A DNA stretch of 64,000 nucleotides from Macrostomum hystrix. Lineage: Eukaryota > Platyhelminthes > Macrostomidae. The translations under genes and the position numbers were made by a program. The stretch covers positions 3,562,501 through 3,626,500 of the forward strand of contig CATNEN010000011.1 in assembly GCA_950097015.1 (NCBI GenBank). The letters run 5' to 3'. Positions 22,701 through 36,412 of this stretch are shown here, piece by piece (the first letter of the stretch is position 1; each line of letters starts with the position of its first letter). The notes beneath the pieces are model-generated. The model worked only from the letters and a program-made list of their open reading frames with translations. It was not told the DNA's origin and did not search any database.

Positions 22701-25700
22701 TGAAAAAATGTGGACAAGCACCAGTGGAGCAATATACCACGCCCTGATTTCTCAGGATCTCTTTCGCGAATCTCCCATCTAATTATTTGGATGCTTGCGA
22801 GATCATTATTACAGTCGACGGACAGTATTTAGCCAAATTGTGTTTTACGATCCACAGACACATATTTTCGCCACTATAGGTTAGATTTTTCAGAGAAGCT
22901 GGTTTTTAGTGACCGACTAGAAGATTAAGAAGCAAGCAAGACCCCCTCACCCGATGCAACTGATTGGCGGTAATGCAAACATGCGAAAAAGGCGAGAGTA
23001 AATTTATGCGAGCGAGTATATCTAGAAGAAAAATGTGCACTCACACAGATAGACAGACTGGCACACACGCGAACACTTATTCGGACCGCGTGTGATGCCC
23101 TGCTTGGCTTAGAATCCCCATTCACTTTCAGCTCCCCATAGCCGACAATAAATCACTGCCTAGCCCGCTGCTCAGCTGTGTAGAAAAGGCGGAAAGACGG
23201 GGCCTGGGCCTCCATAACTCGCCACTGGGTGAGCTCTGGGGTTAATCTGGCGGCCGCGCGCAGTCTGATCCTCTCAATCTCGATTCTCCATCTCCTTCTC
23301 CTTCTTATTCTCCTTTTCCTCTCTCCCGGGCTGCTTTCTACCCTGCCCCATCTGTCAGGTGGTCTCAGCAAACGCGAGCACACATCCACACACACTACGG
23401 CCTCTGCGAGGTCTGAAAGCTAGAGACCGATAAGAGGAAAGCGGGGCAGTTGGTGTAGCCCGCTATAGGTTGGACTTTATCCTCAATCAGCCAGTTTGGT
23501 CTTTTTGTTTTCCAATTTCTCCAAAAACGTTTCCTCGTCACTGAAGCTGCTACTTGATTGTGTGATAGGTACATTCATTTGCCTAGCTCTGTGTCAACCA
23601 TAATGCACATAAAATATTAGCATACATTTATGGTAGACATCTGTTCACTAGATATATTAGCCAAATTATTGGGCTACTGACTTCGCATATTTTTCACTGT
23701 AATTTTCTAATCCCATTCTGGGGAAGGAAACTAAAGGGATCTACTGGTATTTTTAGAACCTGTGATTTCTAAGCTTCGCCGACAGTTCATGACTTACTAA
23801 TTATAGGATCATATTTTAGGTTGAAGCAACTTCTGCCTACAAAAAGACACAACTGATTATAGTAGATTAAATTTGATTTGCCTCTAACTATAGCCGTTAG
23901 ACGCAGTAAATCTTGTCATTAACATGAAATTACACACAATTTAGTCTAAATTTACTACGAGTAAACTCAGTTAATAGGTGCTTCTAGAAATTTTTAAACC
24001 TCATTGACTACACCTGCGCAATCGGGCCACATGTTCAGCCGACAGCACAAGCCGCAGCTATTGCGGGGCGCATCTGAAGGCTGCGTACGACTGTTCAGTC
24101 CGTGGACTGGCGGGATGCCAAACCCACGCTCAATTACCCAAGCTAATGCTGGTACCCATTTAACAGCAATGCAGAGCTAAGTGTCTTGCTAATGGACACA
24201 GGTTGTTCCCACGCAGTCTGGAATCGAACCCGGAGCTACAAGTCAGTCCGAGTCCTTTAGTCCGGCACTCGAACCACTAGGCTAAAACCGCCAGCAAGTC
24301 TCATTATCATGATCACCAGCATTGTAACTGAGTCACCAGCAGCTCACCAACGATGCAGAATGGTCGTCGGGCGAACAGCAGCCGACCACGCCAGCCCTGA
24401 TAGCGGCTGCGGCAGCCGGCAGACCACATGCGAAGGCAGTACTCGGTGAAGAACCAGAATAGCATGCCAGTCTCCTGCATGGAATTAGCCAGATGGAATT
24501 CGATGAGATCTTGTCATTCTGAACCTATAAGAACCATTCAAATCAACCATTCAAATTCAAGAACCATTCAAATCATGATGGCTTTTTCACTCACCATATA
24601 GAAGAGAATCTCGCTGGCGATTTCATTGTGCTTAAAGGCTACCTGGTTCTTTCCGCATGTGGTTGGCGGCGCGCCGCTGGCCACCTTGGCGTCCTTGGTG
24701 TCCCTGTGATCTCGGACACAGTTAGTCATTGTTGACAGCACGGAGAACACGAGACAGATAAACACGGACGCGAAGCTGCAGATGTTTAGGGATGCGGAGG
24801 GAGGTAATGAGAAAAGTCTTCTATTTCAAAGAGGGTGAAGCAAATTAGGGAAATTCGCAATTGAAATCCTGAGCCAGCTGCACTTCAAAGTCATCGGTAA
24901 TTCAAAACCTGATTGATCAATAGAAATCAGAAGTATTTCGATGCAAAGAAAGCTTCTAATTAATCTATATTCTAATTAGAACCAAAATTTGAGGTACCAA
25001 ATCAAGATATTCAGACTGTGTAGTCCGATGCCAAAACTTCCCTCGGTAAAAGTCGATGTGTTTTGTAATTTTTTCAGTTGAATAAGAAACTGGACAGGAG
25101 GCAAAGAGTCTATTCATACGTACTCAGCTGGTTTCGTTAATAAGTTTAAAGCGCAACTTAAAAACTAAATCAACAAAAGAGTTGGCCTGTAAAAAATGGA
25201 ATTTTAAGGAATAAATCTGTTTGTCTGTTCCAGGAGCCACGAAACCATCTAGGATCAATCAATCATTTTTGCCTAGCTCTGTTTGCGTTGGAGAGAAGTG
25301 CAGAATACGAGCTAGTTCGTTGAGTGAGCGAGTTGCTTAACTCAAGTATAGTGCTTAATTCAATTGAGTGGATGTGGGATTATACGCATAAAGTTCATGT
25401 TAGTCAAGGCACATGCCACACTAAAACTGTCATTAATTAAGCATGGTACAGGGCCGGCAGATCGGCCAGTTTCAAGTTTTGGGAGCTCGTTAAGTTGCAG
25501 AGAAAAATCTTGTCTAGCTTAGGCGAGCAGTTTTCAAGTATCTGGTGGCTGGAATTAGTACAAACTACTCGCATATATAGCTGAGTAAGCAGCACTCAAC
25601 TAAGCCGAGGTCCCCCGACAATTAGTTGGCTGTGGAGACGTATCTAATGCAAAAGGTAGAACTATGCCTCGGGCAGGTATGAGCCTGCGTGAGAGGGGCT

Positions 25701-28700
25701 CTTCATAGTTGAAAAGTTTTACATGCAGGTTAGAAATTATCGTCACGTGACTGAGTGGCGATGGGATCGATGAAAAAGTGTGATAGAGAGAAACGAGATA
25801 CACACTTTACAGATAACTTACAGCAATGAAATTTTACACCGAGGAAAACACGAATGTGTTTCCGGTACAGAGCAAACCCGCGTATAGTGTGTGGGCATGC
25901 ACAGCTTGACGTAGTCGGGGTCAATAGTCAGTCTGAATGCACTTAGTCAGGCTGAACAGCCATGGTCTGATTGTAAAATACAGCAATTCGCTATGAGAAG
26001 TCGCTAACGACTTGACGATTAGGCATAGGGGATAAACTGGGAAAGGTAAATTGTGATGTGAGACCCAGGGCAAACACAGATGAATAGATATTTGCTATTC
26101 AGCGTGTGCATGGGTGTGCATGGGTGTGGCGCGAACTAGGCGCAAATATTCCCATAATGAGTAAATAGAAATCGGTAACACGAGCCAGATACAATCCCAC
26201 AAATACCCTGTCCTGAACTTGTGAACCTGCTTGCAGTCTTACATTCTAGCACCTAACACAACATAGAAACTAAAGCAATTGGGCGAAACATTTGATTAGT
26301 ACTCACACAATCACGTGATAAGTGATGGACTGCCATGTCTTCGGCCGTTCCAGGAAGTTGTAGACCCTGGCCTGCAGGCGCCGATACTTGGCGTCCTGCC
26401 GGGAGTTCTTCAACCCCAGCGGCTTGCCCAGAAGCGACATTCGAGGCTTGGCGTACCGAGAACTGCTGCTTAAGGCCCGCAGCCGATGGTCGTCGATCGA
26501 CGAACCGACTCCGCCCTCCTCGTCGCCGCCGTCATCACCCGACGCGCGAAGGTTCCGACGATTTCGTCGATACTGTGTAGAAGGCTGCTGTTGCGGCTGC
26601 GTCGGCTGCTGCTGCTGAGGTTGCTCCAATGTAGAATCAGGTATCGAGCTAATTTGCGAAGCCGAAAACAGGACTTGATCTTCTCGATCTACGAATGGGC
26701 GTTGGAAGGTGAGGTAAAACAATAGCGGTAGGAATCAAACGACTAAGGTATTGTTTGGCCCAGAAAATAAGCGATCGCGACTGTTTAGTCGGGAGCAGAT
26801 TTCCAGACGGCTGGTAATGCGGGATGTATAGACTGGGCGCCGAGCCCAACCCCCGCTGCTTTGATTATATTTCTCCCTTTCCTCTCTCTGTCTGTCTCGC
26901 TGCCTCTTTCTTTCTCTCTTCCCACTTCTCCCACCCTCAATCCGACCTCTCCGCCACTTTTGGCAGGCCGTCCGCAGCCTCTCGGCAACCATATGCGGGA
27001 GAATCTTCCCCTTACTAGATCTTCCGTCTCTCTCCAGTTCTCAGTCCTCGGCCGCAGATCGGTGCAATGGCTTCCGGGCCGGCCCCAATGCGGCCGTGGG
27101 GCGGGCGGGAGGAACGGTGGAAGAGGAGAACGGGGGATTTTTTGGTCGCCCGGGATCTGAACAACAATACCTCAGAGGTACCTCAGCTTTGCTTTGGATC
27201 GGAGCACGGGACAGAGAGAAGCGGGGCAAGAATCGACAGCTCGCGTTGTCCCCACCCCTCGCCGCGGTGAGTTCTGTCAATGGCCCTCATTTCCTGCTTT
27301 CCCCTCGCGCTCACTAGCCTCCTCTTAGCCACCCCGGGCAGCAACCGAGGCGCCTAGCCAACAGCAGCGAGGAGCTCGCTGGCCTGCGTGTGAAGAGCCG
27401 TCAGCGGGGATTTCTTGGTTTTCCCCGCAACTCGCGAGCGGCTTTGCCAGGCTTCTCCTATTGAGCTCAATGGGAAATGCAGAGCGGAACATTGTTGGAG
27501 AGCTTTGCTCTTGTGATTTTTTTCAATTTTGTTTTCCTGTTAGTGTTGCAGCGCGCCAATTTGTTTTACTTGTTCTCAATTGGGGGATTTTGGCTCGTAA
27601 CGATTGGGAATATTCTTCCCAGAGACTATATCAGCCGACTGGTGTTCTTTGAAGGGCTTTGTTTTGAGCTTCTGAGTTTGCTGGTCTTGCTTTATAATGA
27701 CTATTTACTATGCTTTTGCATTTTATATATGTTTCAGCTCATTTACTTTGCTCTTCTTGATCATTGTTTATTATTTTATATCCATCAAAAATTGTAGGGA
27801 AAATAATAGGAAAAGGGAAAATTCACTTTTCCCTTTTGATTCTCTCCAAATCTACCTCACACTGCCTCACTCTGCCTCACTCTGCCTCACTCTGCCTCAC
27901 TCTGCCTCACTCTGCCTCACTCTGCCTCACACTGCCTCACTCTGCCTCACTCTGCCTCACTCTGCCTCACTCTGCCTCACTCTGCCTCACTCTGCCTCAC
28001 TCTGCCTCACACTGCCTCACTCTGCCTCACTCTGCCTCACTCTGCCTCACTCTGCCTCACTCTACCTCACTCTCCCTTACTCTGCCTCACACTGCCTCAC
28101 TCTGCCTCACTCTGCCTCACTCTGCCTCACTCTGCCTCACACTGCCTCACTCTGCCTCACTCTGCCTCACTCTGCCTCACTCTGCCTCACTCTGCCTCAC
28201 TCTGCCTCACTCTGCCTCACTCTGCCTCACACTGCCTCACTCTGCCTCACACTGCCTCACTCTGCTTCACTCTGCCTCATTCTGCCTCACTCTGCCTCAC
28301 TCTGCCTCACTCTGCCCTCACTCTGCCTCACTCTGCCTCACTCTGCCTCACTCTGCCTCACTCTGCCTCACTCTGCCTCACTCTGCCTCACTCTGCCTCA
28401 CTCTGCCTCACTCTGCCTCACTCTGCCTCACTCTGCCCTCACTCTGCCTCACTCTGCCTCACTCTGCTTCACTCTGCCCTCACTCTGCCTCACTCTGCCT
28501 CACTCTGCCTCACTCTGCCTCACTCTGCCTCACTCTGCCTCACTCTGCCTCACTCTGCCTCACTCTGCCTCACTCTGCCTCACTCTGACTCACTCTGCCT
28601 CACTCTGACTCACTCTGCCTCACTCTGACTCACTCTGCCTCACTCTGCCTCACTCTGCCTCACTCTGACTCACTCTGCCTCACTCTGCCTCACTCTGCCT

Positions 28701-31700
28701 CACTCTGCCTCACTCTACCTCACTCTCCCTTACTCTGCCTCACACTGCCTCACTCTGCCTCACTCTGCCTCACTCTGCCTCACTCTGCCTCACACTGCCT
28801 CACTCTGCCTCACTCTGCCTCACTCTGCCTCACTCTGCCTCACTCTGCCTCACTCTGCCTCACTCTGCCTCACACTGCCTCACTCTGCCTCACTCTGCCT
28901 CACTCTGCCTCACTCTGCCTCACTCTGCCTCACTCTGCCTCACTCTGCCTCACTCTGCCTCACTCTGCCTCACTCTGCCTCACTCTGCCTCACTCTGCCT
29001 CACTCTGCCTCACACTGCCTCACTCTGCCTCACACTGCCTCACTCTGCTTCACTCTGCCTCATTCTGCCTCACTCTGCCTCACTCTGCCTCACTCTGCCC
29101 TCACTCTGCCTCACTCTGCCTCACTCTGCCTCACTCTGCCTCACTCTGCCTCACTCTGCCTCACTCTGCCTCACTCTGCCTCACTCTGCCTCACTCTGCC
29201 TCACTCTGCCTCACTCTGCCCTCACTCTGCCTCACTCTGCCTCACTCTGCCTCACTCTGCCCTCACTCTGCCTCACTCTGCCTCACTCTGCCTCACTCTG
29301 CCTCACTCTGCCTCACTCTGCCTCACTCTGCCTCACTCTGCCTCACTCTGCCCTCACTCTGCCTCACTCTGCCTCACTCTGCCTCACTCTGACTCACTCT
29401 GCCTCACACTGCCTCACTCTGCCTCACTCTGCCTCACTCTGCCTCACTCTGCCCTCACTCTGCCCTCACTCTGCCTCACTCTGCCTCACTCTGCCTCACT
29501 CTGCCTCACTCTGACTCACTCTGCCTCACTCTGACTCACTCTGCCTCACTCTGACTCACTCTGCCTCACTCTGCCTCACTCTGCCTCACTCTGACTCACT
29601 CTGCCTCACTCTGACTCACTCTGCCTCACTCTGCCTCACTCCGCCTCACTCTGCCTCACTCTGCCTCACTCTGACTCACTCTGCCTCACTCTGACTCACT
29701 CTCCCTCACTCTACTTTACTCTTTCTCACTTTCCCTTACTATCTCGGAAGACACATTCCTATAGAAAAAATATTATTATATTCCCCTGCAGTGATAATTT
29801 TTTCTTGTCCTGAAAAACATGCATATAGCTAGCCGCCAGTACCGGACGAGATTTTTTATCGGATGTAATAATTAATTATAGTCCACAAATTATATTACCG
29901 TTAGCTTTTGCATCTATTTTTCGATTTACTACTTCCTAACCGAATCATTCCGAAATCATTCGCTCTTCTCCTTCTGATAGTAATTATGTGGCCTCCGCTA
30001 CATAATTTTTGTGCTCAATAAGCCATAGTTCTCATCGATACCATTATAAATAAGACCAACACACTCATTTACTAATACCTAGGAAACTGGGTGAGTATAG
30101 TGTGCTACACGAAGCTCAGGTAAAGCTGCATAAAAACTTGAACATTGATTAACTATCGACCATTAGACGATAGAGCACTACTAAGTATAGATTAGCCTGA
30201 GCTAGCGAGAGTAACTCCTACGAGTATAGATCAATTGACAAGCATGGCAAGGCGGTAATGAACTAATGAACTATAACTGTGAGACGAGGACTCAAACTGT
30301 GAGTCCTAGATCTGAGAGAAGATTTCACGCTCGAATCGTCCTGTGAGACTATAGGGGGCCTTTTGGAATTTCTATTCGATTTCATTTGTACAGGAATTGC
30401 AGCTAAAATTGACCGGTCGTCCAGTTTCTCCGGTGCATTCTATTAGCGTTATATAACCAGATACTGTCCAGGTTAGTAAGAAGCTTTAGGCCTAATTAGG
30501 CAGGTATACTGGCATTTCTTCAACTTTTCTTCTCCTTTCCGATCGAGCGTATCCTCATCTTCGTCCTTCCTGTCTCCAATTTGGTGGAACGATCCACACA
30601 GTAGATCAGTGTATAGCAGTAGCTTAAAGTACATTTGACAGCATCCTATTGAATTTGGCTTAAGAGAAAAAAAATTAGGAGAATTAAGTCAACTCCGCCT
30701 CAACCGATTCGCTGCATCATGCTAATGAGCTCAACAGAATTCTCAACTAGGCAGCGCGCATCCTGGGTATCTGAATTGTATTTATTTGTTCTTCGTCAAC
30801 TAGTACTGACTGTCTAGCAAGTGATCAACGCATTTCATCAATCCATGCAAATCGAAAGACACTGACAGATCGTACCGAGTAGATAAAGCCAGCCAGATTC
30901 AAATCTTACAATGCTAGCCTTCTGTCCTCTTAATAATGATCGGCGTAAAAAGGGGGTTCACTGAGATTGAACAAAAATGGAAGAGGGAATTGCCCTGCCA
31001 TGTGTCGCCTGTCCGCCCTAGCAGACCCCGCCGTCTGCAGGCGGTCGATCCCCTTGGGAAATAGACTTGCAGAGTTTTCTAATTCCGAATCCCAAACTGG
31101 GCGGTGCGCGACTTTTTAGTTTTTTTATTTTTTTATCATAGCATTCTACCCGGTACCGGCTGGAAGAACCTCTGCCCCTTCCGCACACTTGGAAATCCTC
31201 TCGCTCTCGCTCTCCCACCCGTGCGACCTCTGAATCCCATGCCCAGAAACCGCCCGTATTCCCCCTCCTGGTCTTTCAATTATAATTCAAAGTTGTTCAG
31301 TTCACCACCGCATTGAGAGCTGGTGCCAGTAGGATTAATTCCCAGAAAATAAGACCTGCGCGCTTCTTTCCATAATTAAATGCGGCAATGGTCCGCTATG
31401 CGATACGAGCTAGAAATTAAATGAAGTAACAAATTTATATATTGAAAAAAAATCGTAAAACTAGGGGAAAATTTCCGGACGCAAATATTTTTACTTTAGT
31501 TGGCTTTAAATTCAATTGGAACAGAAGACTGACAACTGTTCAGTCCATGGACTGGAGGACCATCAAAAGCACCCGCACTTTTTACCCAAATAGTAAGGGT
31601 ACCCATTTCACTGCTGACTGAACAGGAGTTTCGCATTACCTGATTTGGCACTTCCTTAATAATTTATTTGACAAAAATGGTTCTCAGTTGCGTGCGTTGT

Positions 31701-34700
31701 CAAATAATTCAGATACTGTTCTGATCTTGAATGTATAATAAGCTATAGACCCTATTATTTCCCAATTTTCCCAAAGTTAATTAGTCATTTGATCTGAACT
31801 AAAATCAACAGGAGATTAGCTGAGCCTAGAGTACTACGAGTACATACACTTGTAATTTAATGTAGATCAACAAACAGAAGTAAGAGCATTGCTTCTGGGA
31901 CATTGTAGTTTGTGCTTTGCTTATCTAGGAAACTGCTTCTAGGACACAGTTCTAGGATCCCTGATCAAATCTAATCAATGTCTACCTCTCACCATTCTAC
32001 TGTCACTAACCTGTCAACCTCTCACCATTCTACTGTCACTAACCTGTCTACCTCTCACCATTCTACTGTCACTAACCTGTCTACCTCTCACCATTCTACT
32101 GTCACTAACCTGTCTACTTCTCATCATTCTACTGTCTCTGATCTGTCTACCTCTCACCATTCTACTGTCTCTGATCCGTCTACCTCTCACCATTCTACTG
32201 TCACTAACCTGTCTACCTCTCACCATTCTACTGTCACTAACCTGTCTACCTCTCACCATTCTACTGTCACTAACCTGTCTACCTCTCACCATTCTACTGT
32301 CACTAACCTGTCTACTTCTCATCATTCTACTGTCTCTGATCTGTCTACCTCTCACCATTCTACTGTCTCTGATCCGTCTACCTCTCACCATTCTACTGTC
32401 ACTAACCTTTCTACCTCTCACCATTCTACTGTCACTAACCTGTCTACCTCTAACCATTTCACTATCTCTGATCTGTCTACCTCTCACCATTCTACTGTCA
32501 CTAACCTTTCTACCTCTCACCATTCTACTGTCACTAACCTGTCTACCTCTAACCATTTCACTATCTCTGATCTGTCTACCTCTCACCATTCTACTGTCAC
32601 TAACCTGTCTACCTCTCACCATTCTACTGTCACTAACCTGTCTACCTCTCACCATTCTACTGTCACTAACCTGTCTACCTCTCACCATTCTACTGTCACT
32701 AACCTGTCTACTTCTCATCATTCTACTGTCTCTGATCTGTCTACCTCTCACCATTCTACTGTCTCTGATCCGTCTACCTCTCACCATTCTACTGTCACTA
32801 ACCTGTCTACCTCTCACCATTCTACTGTCACTAACCTGTCTACCTCTCACCATTCTACTGTCACTAACCTGTCTACCTCTCACCATTCTACTGTCACTAA
32901 CCTGTCTACTTCTCATCATTCTACTGTCTCTGATCTGTCTACCTCTCACCATTCTACTGTCTCTGATCCGTCTACCTCTCACCATTCTACTGTCACTAAC
33001 CTTTCTACCTCTCACCATTCTACTGTCACTAACCTGTCTACCTCTAACCATTTCACTATCTCTGATCTGTCTACCTCTCACCATTCTACTGTCACTAACC
33101 TGTCTACCTCTCACCATTCTACTGTCACTAACCTGTCTACCTCTCACCATTCTACTGTCACTAACCTGTCTACCTCTCACCATTCTACTGTCACTAACCT
33201 GTCTACTTCTCATCATTCTAGTGTCTCTGATCTGTCTACCTCTCACCATTCTACTGTCTCTGATCCGTCTACCTCTCACCATTCTACTGTCACTAACCTG
33301 TCTACCTCTCACCATTCTACTGTCACTAACCTGTCTACCTCTCACCATTCTACTGTCACTAACCTGTCTACCTCTCACCATTCTACTGTCACTAACCTGT
33401 CTACTTCTCATCATTCTACTGTCTCTGATCTGTCTACCTCTCACCATTCTACTGTCTCTGATCCGTCTACCTCTCACCATTCTACTGTCACTAACCTTTC
33501 TACCTCTCACCATTCTACTGTCACTAACCTGTCTACCTCTAACCATTTCACTATCTCTGATCTGTCTACCTCTCACCATTCTACTGTCACTAACCTGTCT
33601 ACCTCTCACCATTCTACTGTCACTAACCTGTCTACCTCTCACCATTCCACTATCTCTGATCTGTCTACCTGTCACCATTCTACTGTCTCTGACCTGTCTA
33701 CCTCTCACCATTCCATTATCTGTGATATTTCTACCTCTCACCCTTCTACTGTCACTAACCTTTCTACTTCTCATCATTCTACTGTCTCTGATCTGTCTAC
33801 CTCTCACCATTCTACTGTCTCTGACCTGTCTACCTCTCACCATTCTACTGTCTCTGACCTGTCTGCCTGTCACCATTCTACTGTCTCTGACCTGTCTACC
33901 TCTCACCATTCTACTGTCTCTGATCTGTCTACCTCTCACCATTCTACTGTCTCTGACCTGTCTACCTCTCACCATTCTACTGTCTCTGATCTGTCTACCA
34001 CTCATCCTTTCTACTGTCACTAACCTGTCTACCTCTCACCATTCTACTGTCTCTAACCAGTCTGAAGCTATTTCGGAATCTTCTAAATCAGTTGCACAAC
34101 ACAATTGCTTCTCGCTATGTCAAGTCAAGTCGGTTCTAGTTTTCTCGCAGATGAAATCGAGTAAGCACGCACCTGTCAACGGTCAAGGGCGGGTCTTCCT
34201 TTACCAGGTCCTGCGCGTAAACACAAGACAGAGACAAACAAGTGACTCTTGTTTTGAGGAAAAAAAATTTTAGTAAAATGCGCGCACTTGTTAAAGCAAA
34301 AGATTTCGGAAGTTTGGCGGGCTGAAAAAGATTTTAATCTTCTAGCAATGTCGAAAGGATTAGGCAAAATTTACAAATCAAATTGTAGCATTTCTTTAAA
34401 AATACTGTCTTTGTGTCTGACCGATAGATGGGGACAATTTACAACAGGACGACTAAAACATACAGGCAATGGCAGGTAAAAGATGTCCGAAAATATGAAA
34501 ATAAAAAACACATCAGAGACAGACACATCAGAGACAGACACATCAGAGACAGACACATCAGAGACAGACACATCAGAGACAGACACATCAAAGAGACAGA
34601 CACATCAAAGAGACAGACACATCAGACAGAGACACATCAGAGACAGAGACACATCAGAGACAGACACATCAAAGAGACAGAGACACATCAGAGACAGACA

Positions 34701-36376
34701 CATCAGAGACAGACACATCAGAGACAGACACATCAGAGACAGGCACATCAGAGACAGACACATCAGAGACAGACACATCAAAGAGACAGAGACACATTAG
34801 AGACAGACACATCAAAGAGACAGACACATCAGAGACAGACACATCAGAGACAGACACATCAAAGAGACAGACACATCAGAGACAGACACATCAGAGACAG
34901 ACACATCAGAGACAGACACATCAGAGACAGACACATCAAAGAGACAGACACATCAGAGACAGACACATCAGAGACAGACACATCAAAGAGACAGAGACAC
35001 ATCAGAGACAGACACATCAAAGAGACAGAGACACATCAGAGACAGACACATCAGAGACAGACACATCAGAGACAGACACATCAGAGACAGACACATCAAA
35101 GAGACAGACACATCAGAGACAGACACATCAGAGACAGACACATCAAAGAGACAGACACATCAGAGACAGACACATCAGAGACAGACACATCAGAGACAGA
35201 CACATCAGAGACAGACACATCAAAGAGACAGACACATCAGAGACAGACACATCAGAGACAGACACATCAGAGACAGACACATCAGAGACAGACACATCAG
35301 AGACAGACACATCAGAGACAGACACATCAGAGACAGACACATCAGAGACAGACACATCAGAGACAGACACATCAGAGACAGACACATCAGAGACAGACAC
35401 ATCAGAGACAGACACACCAGAGACATCTGAAATATAGAGGCACTTAAATTGCATCCCAGGTCTAGCATGTGTCCGCAGACATTGCTTTGCAGTCTCTGAT
35501 AATAGAATTACCAGAGCAGGGTGGCATTGCAGTAAAACAGTTTTGCTCCGGTCAAAACAAGCTTATTTCAGTGCCTAGCAGCGATGCGATGCGGTTGAAC
35601 TAAGTTACCGTGAAAACTTGGTCTTCTAGTTCAGCATAGGAGAAACTCCTACATCATTATGACCATTTATCACGCTCGACTGGCTCAACGCCCCTCTGTT
35701 CAGGGAGTGGAAGGAGAAAATGGAGAGAGAGATAGGGGAACAGGGCGGTTTGCAGTGAAATATCTGAGAGAAAAAGTCCGTAGTAGGTTCGGACTCAATC
35801 GCTGTAGTAAATGAGCTCAAAATATCTACTAGAAGAGAAGGCTGCAGAAATTCACTTACCCAAGCACTCTGAATCGATGGGTAACGTGGTATTCGTGTGT
35901 GTTTTATCGCGTATAGACACGGCGTACAGTCCGATATGGTTTAAAGACTGCTTTATTTTAGCTGATTCTCACAGACAGATCAATATATATATGTATGCTT
36001 GTCGTATATCTAGATGTACTTGGCCCAGTTTTGGGTTTTGGCAGGACTCAGGCAATAAGCTATACTGGACTAGACCATTGCCAATGATGTTTTATCGGGG
36101 TTTGGGCAGGGGACTGGGTATGGGGTGGGCAGTGGACTAAGTGACTGGCTATGGGCAACTGGTTTAGATATAGGACAGCGGCTATTGAGGAGGCCGTCGG
36201 GCTGGGCAGGGATAAAGCCGTGGGAAGATGCCGGCATGTGGGTACAGAATGCCGCCCCAGCATTCCCCTCTACTCCCCTCTTCTCTCCCTAGCCACCTCC
36301 CCCCGGGGTGGCTCTGCATGTGGTTGCTCTGCCGTTCCAACAGCCAAGTGCGCCGCTGGCACTGACTGCTGGATGT

Positions 36377-36412
<36 letters not shown>

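Noticed and set aside
26303-26722. A start codon for KCNQ at the left end of the exon 2 open frame
   Set aside because: The frame opens at TTG, not ATG, and contains a good acceptor (TTCGTAG) in phase with exon 1, so exon 2 is treated as internal.
27461-27797. Small hydrophobic protein of 106 aa
   Set aside because: T-rich intronic sequence gives Leu/Phe-rich translation in two frames; no splice or start support.
27697-28608. 303- and 274-codon plus ORFs
   Set aside because: Translation of the 10-bp array A3 preceded by hydrophobic T-rich intron sequence.
31978-34273. Plus-strand ORFs of 681 and 350 codons and a minus ORF of 668 codons
   Set aside because: They are translations of the 33-bp array A4 in different frames, with no start context, no unique domain and equal openness on both strands. 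Kept only as a curiosity, not annotated as genes.
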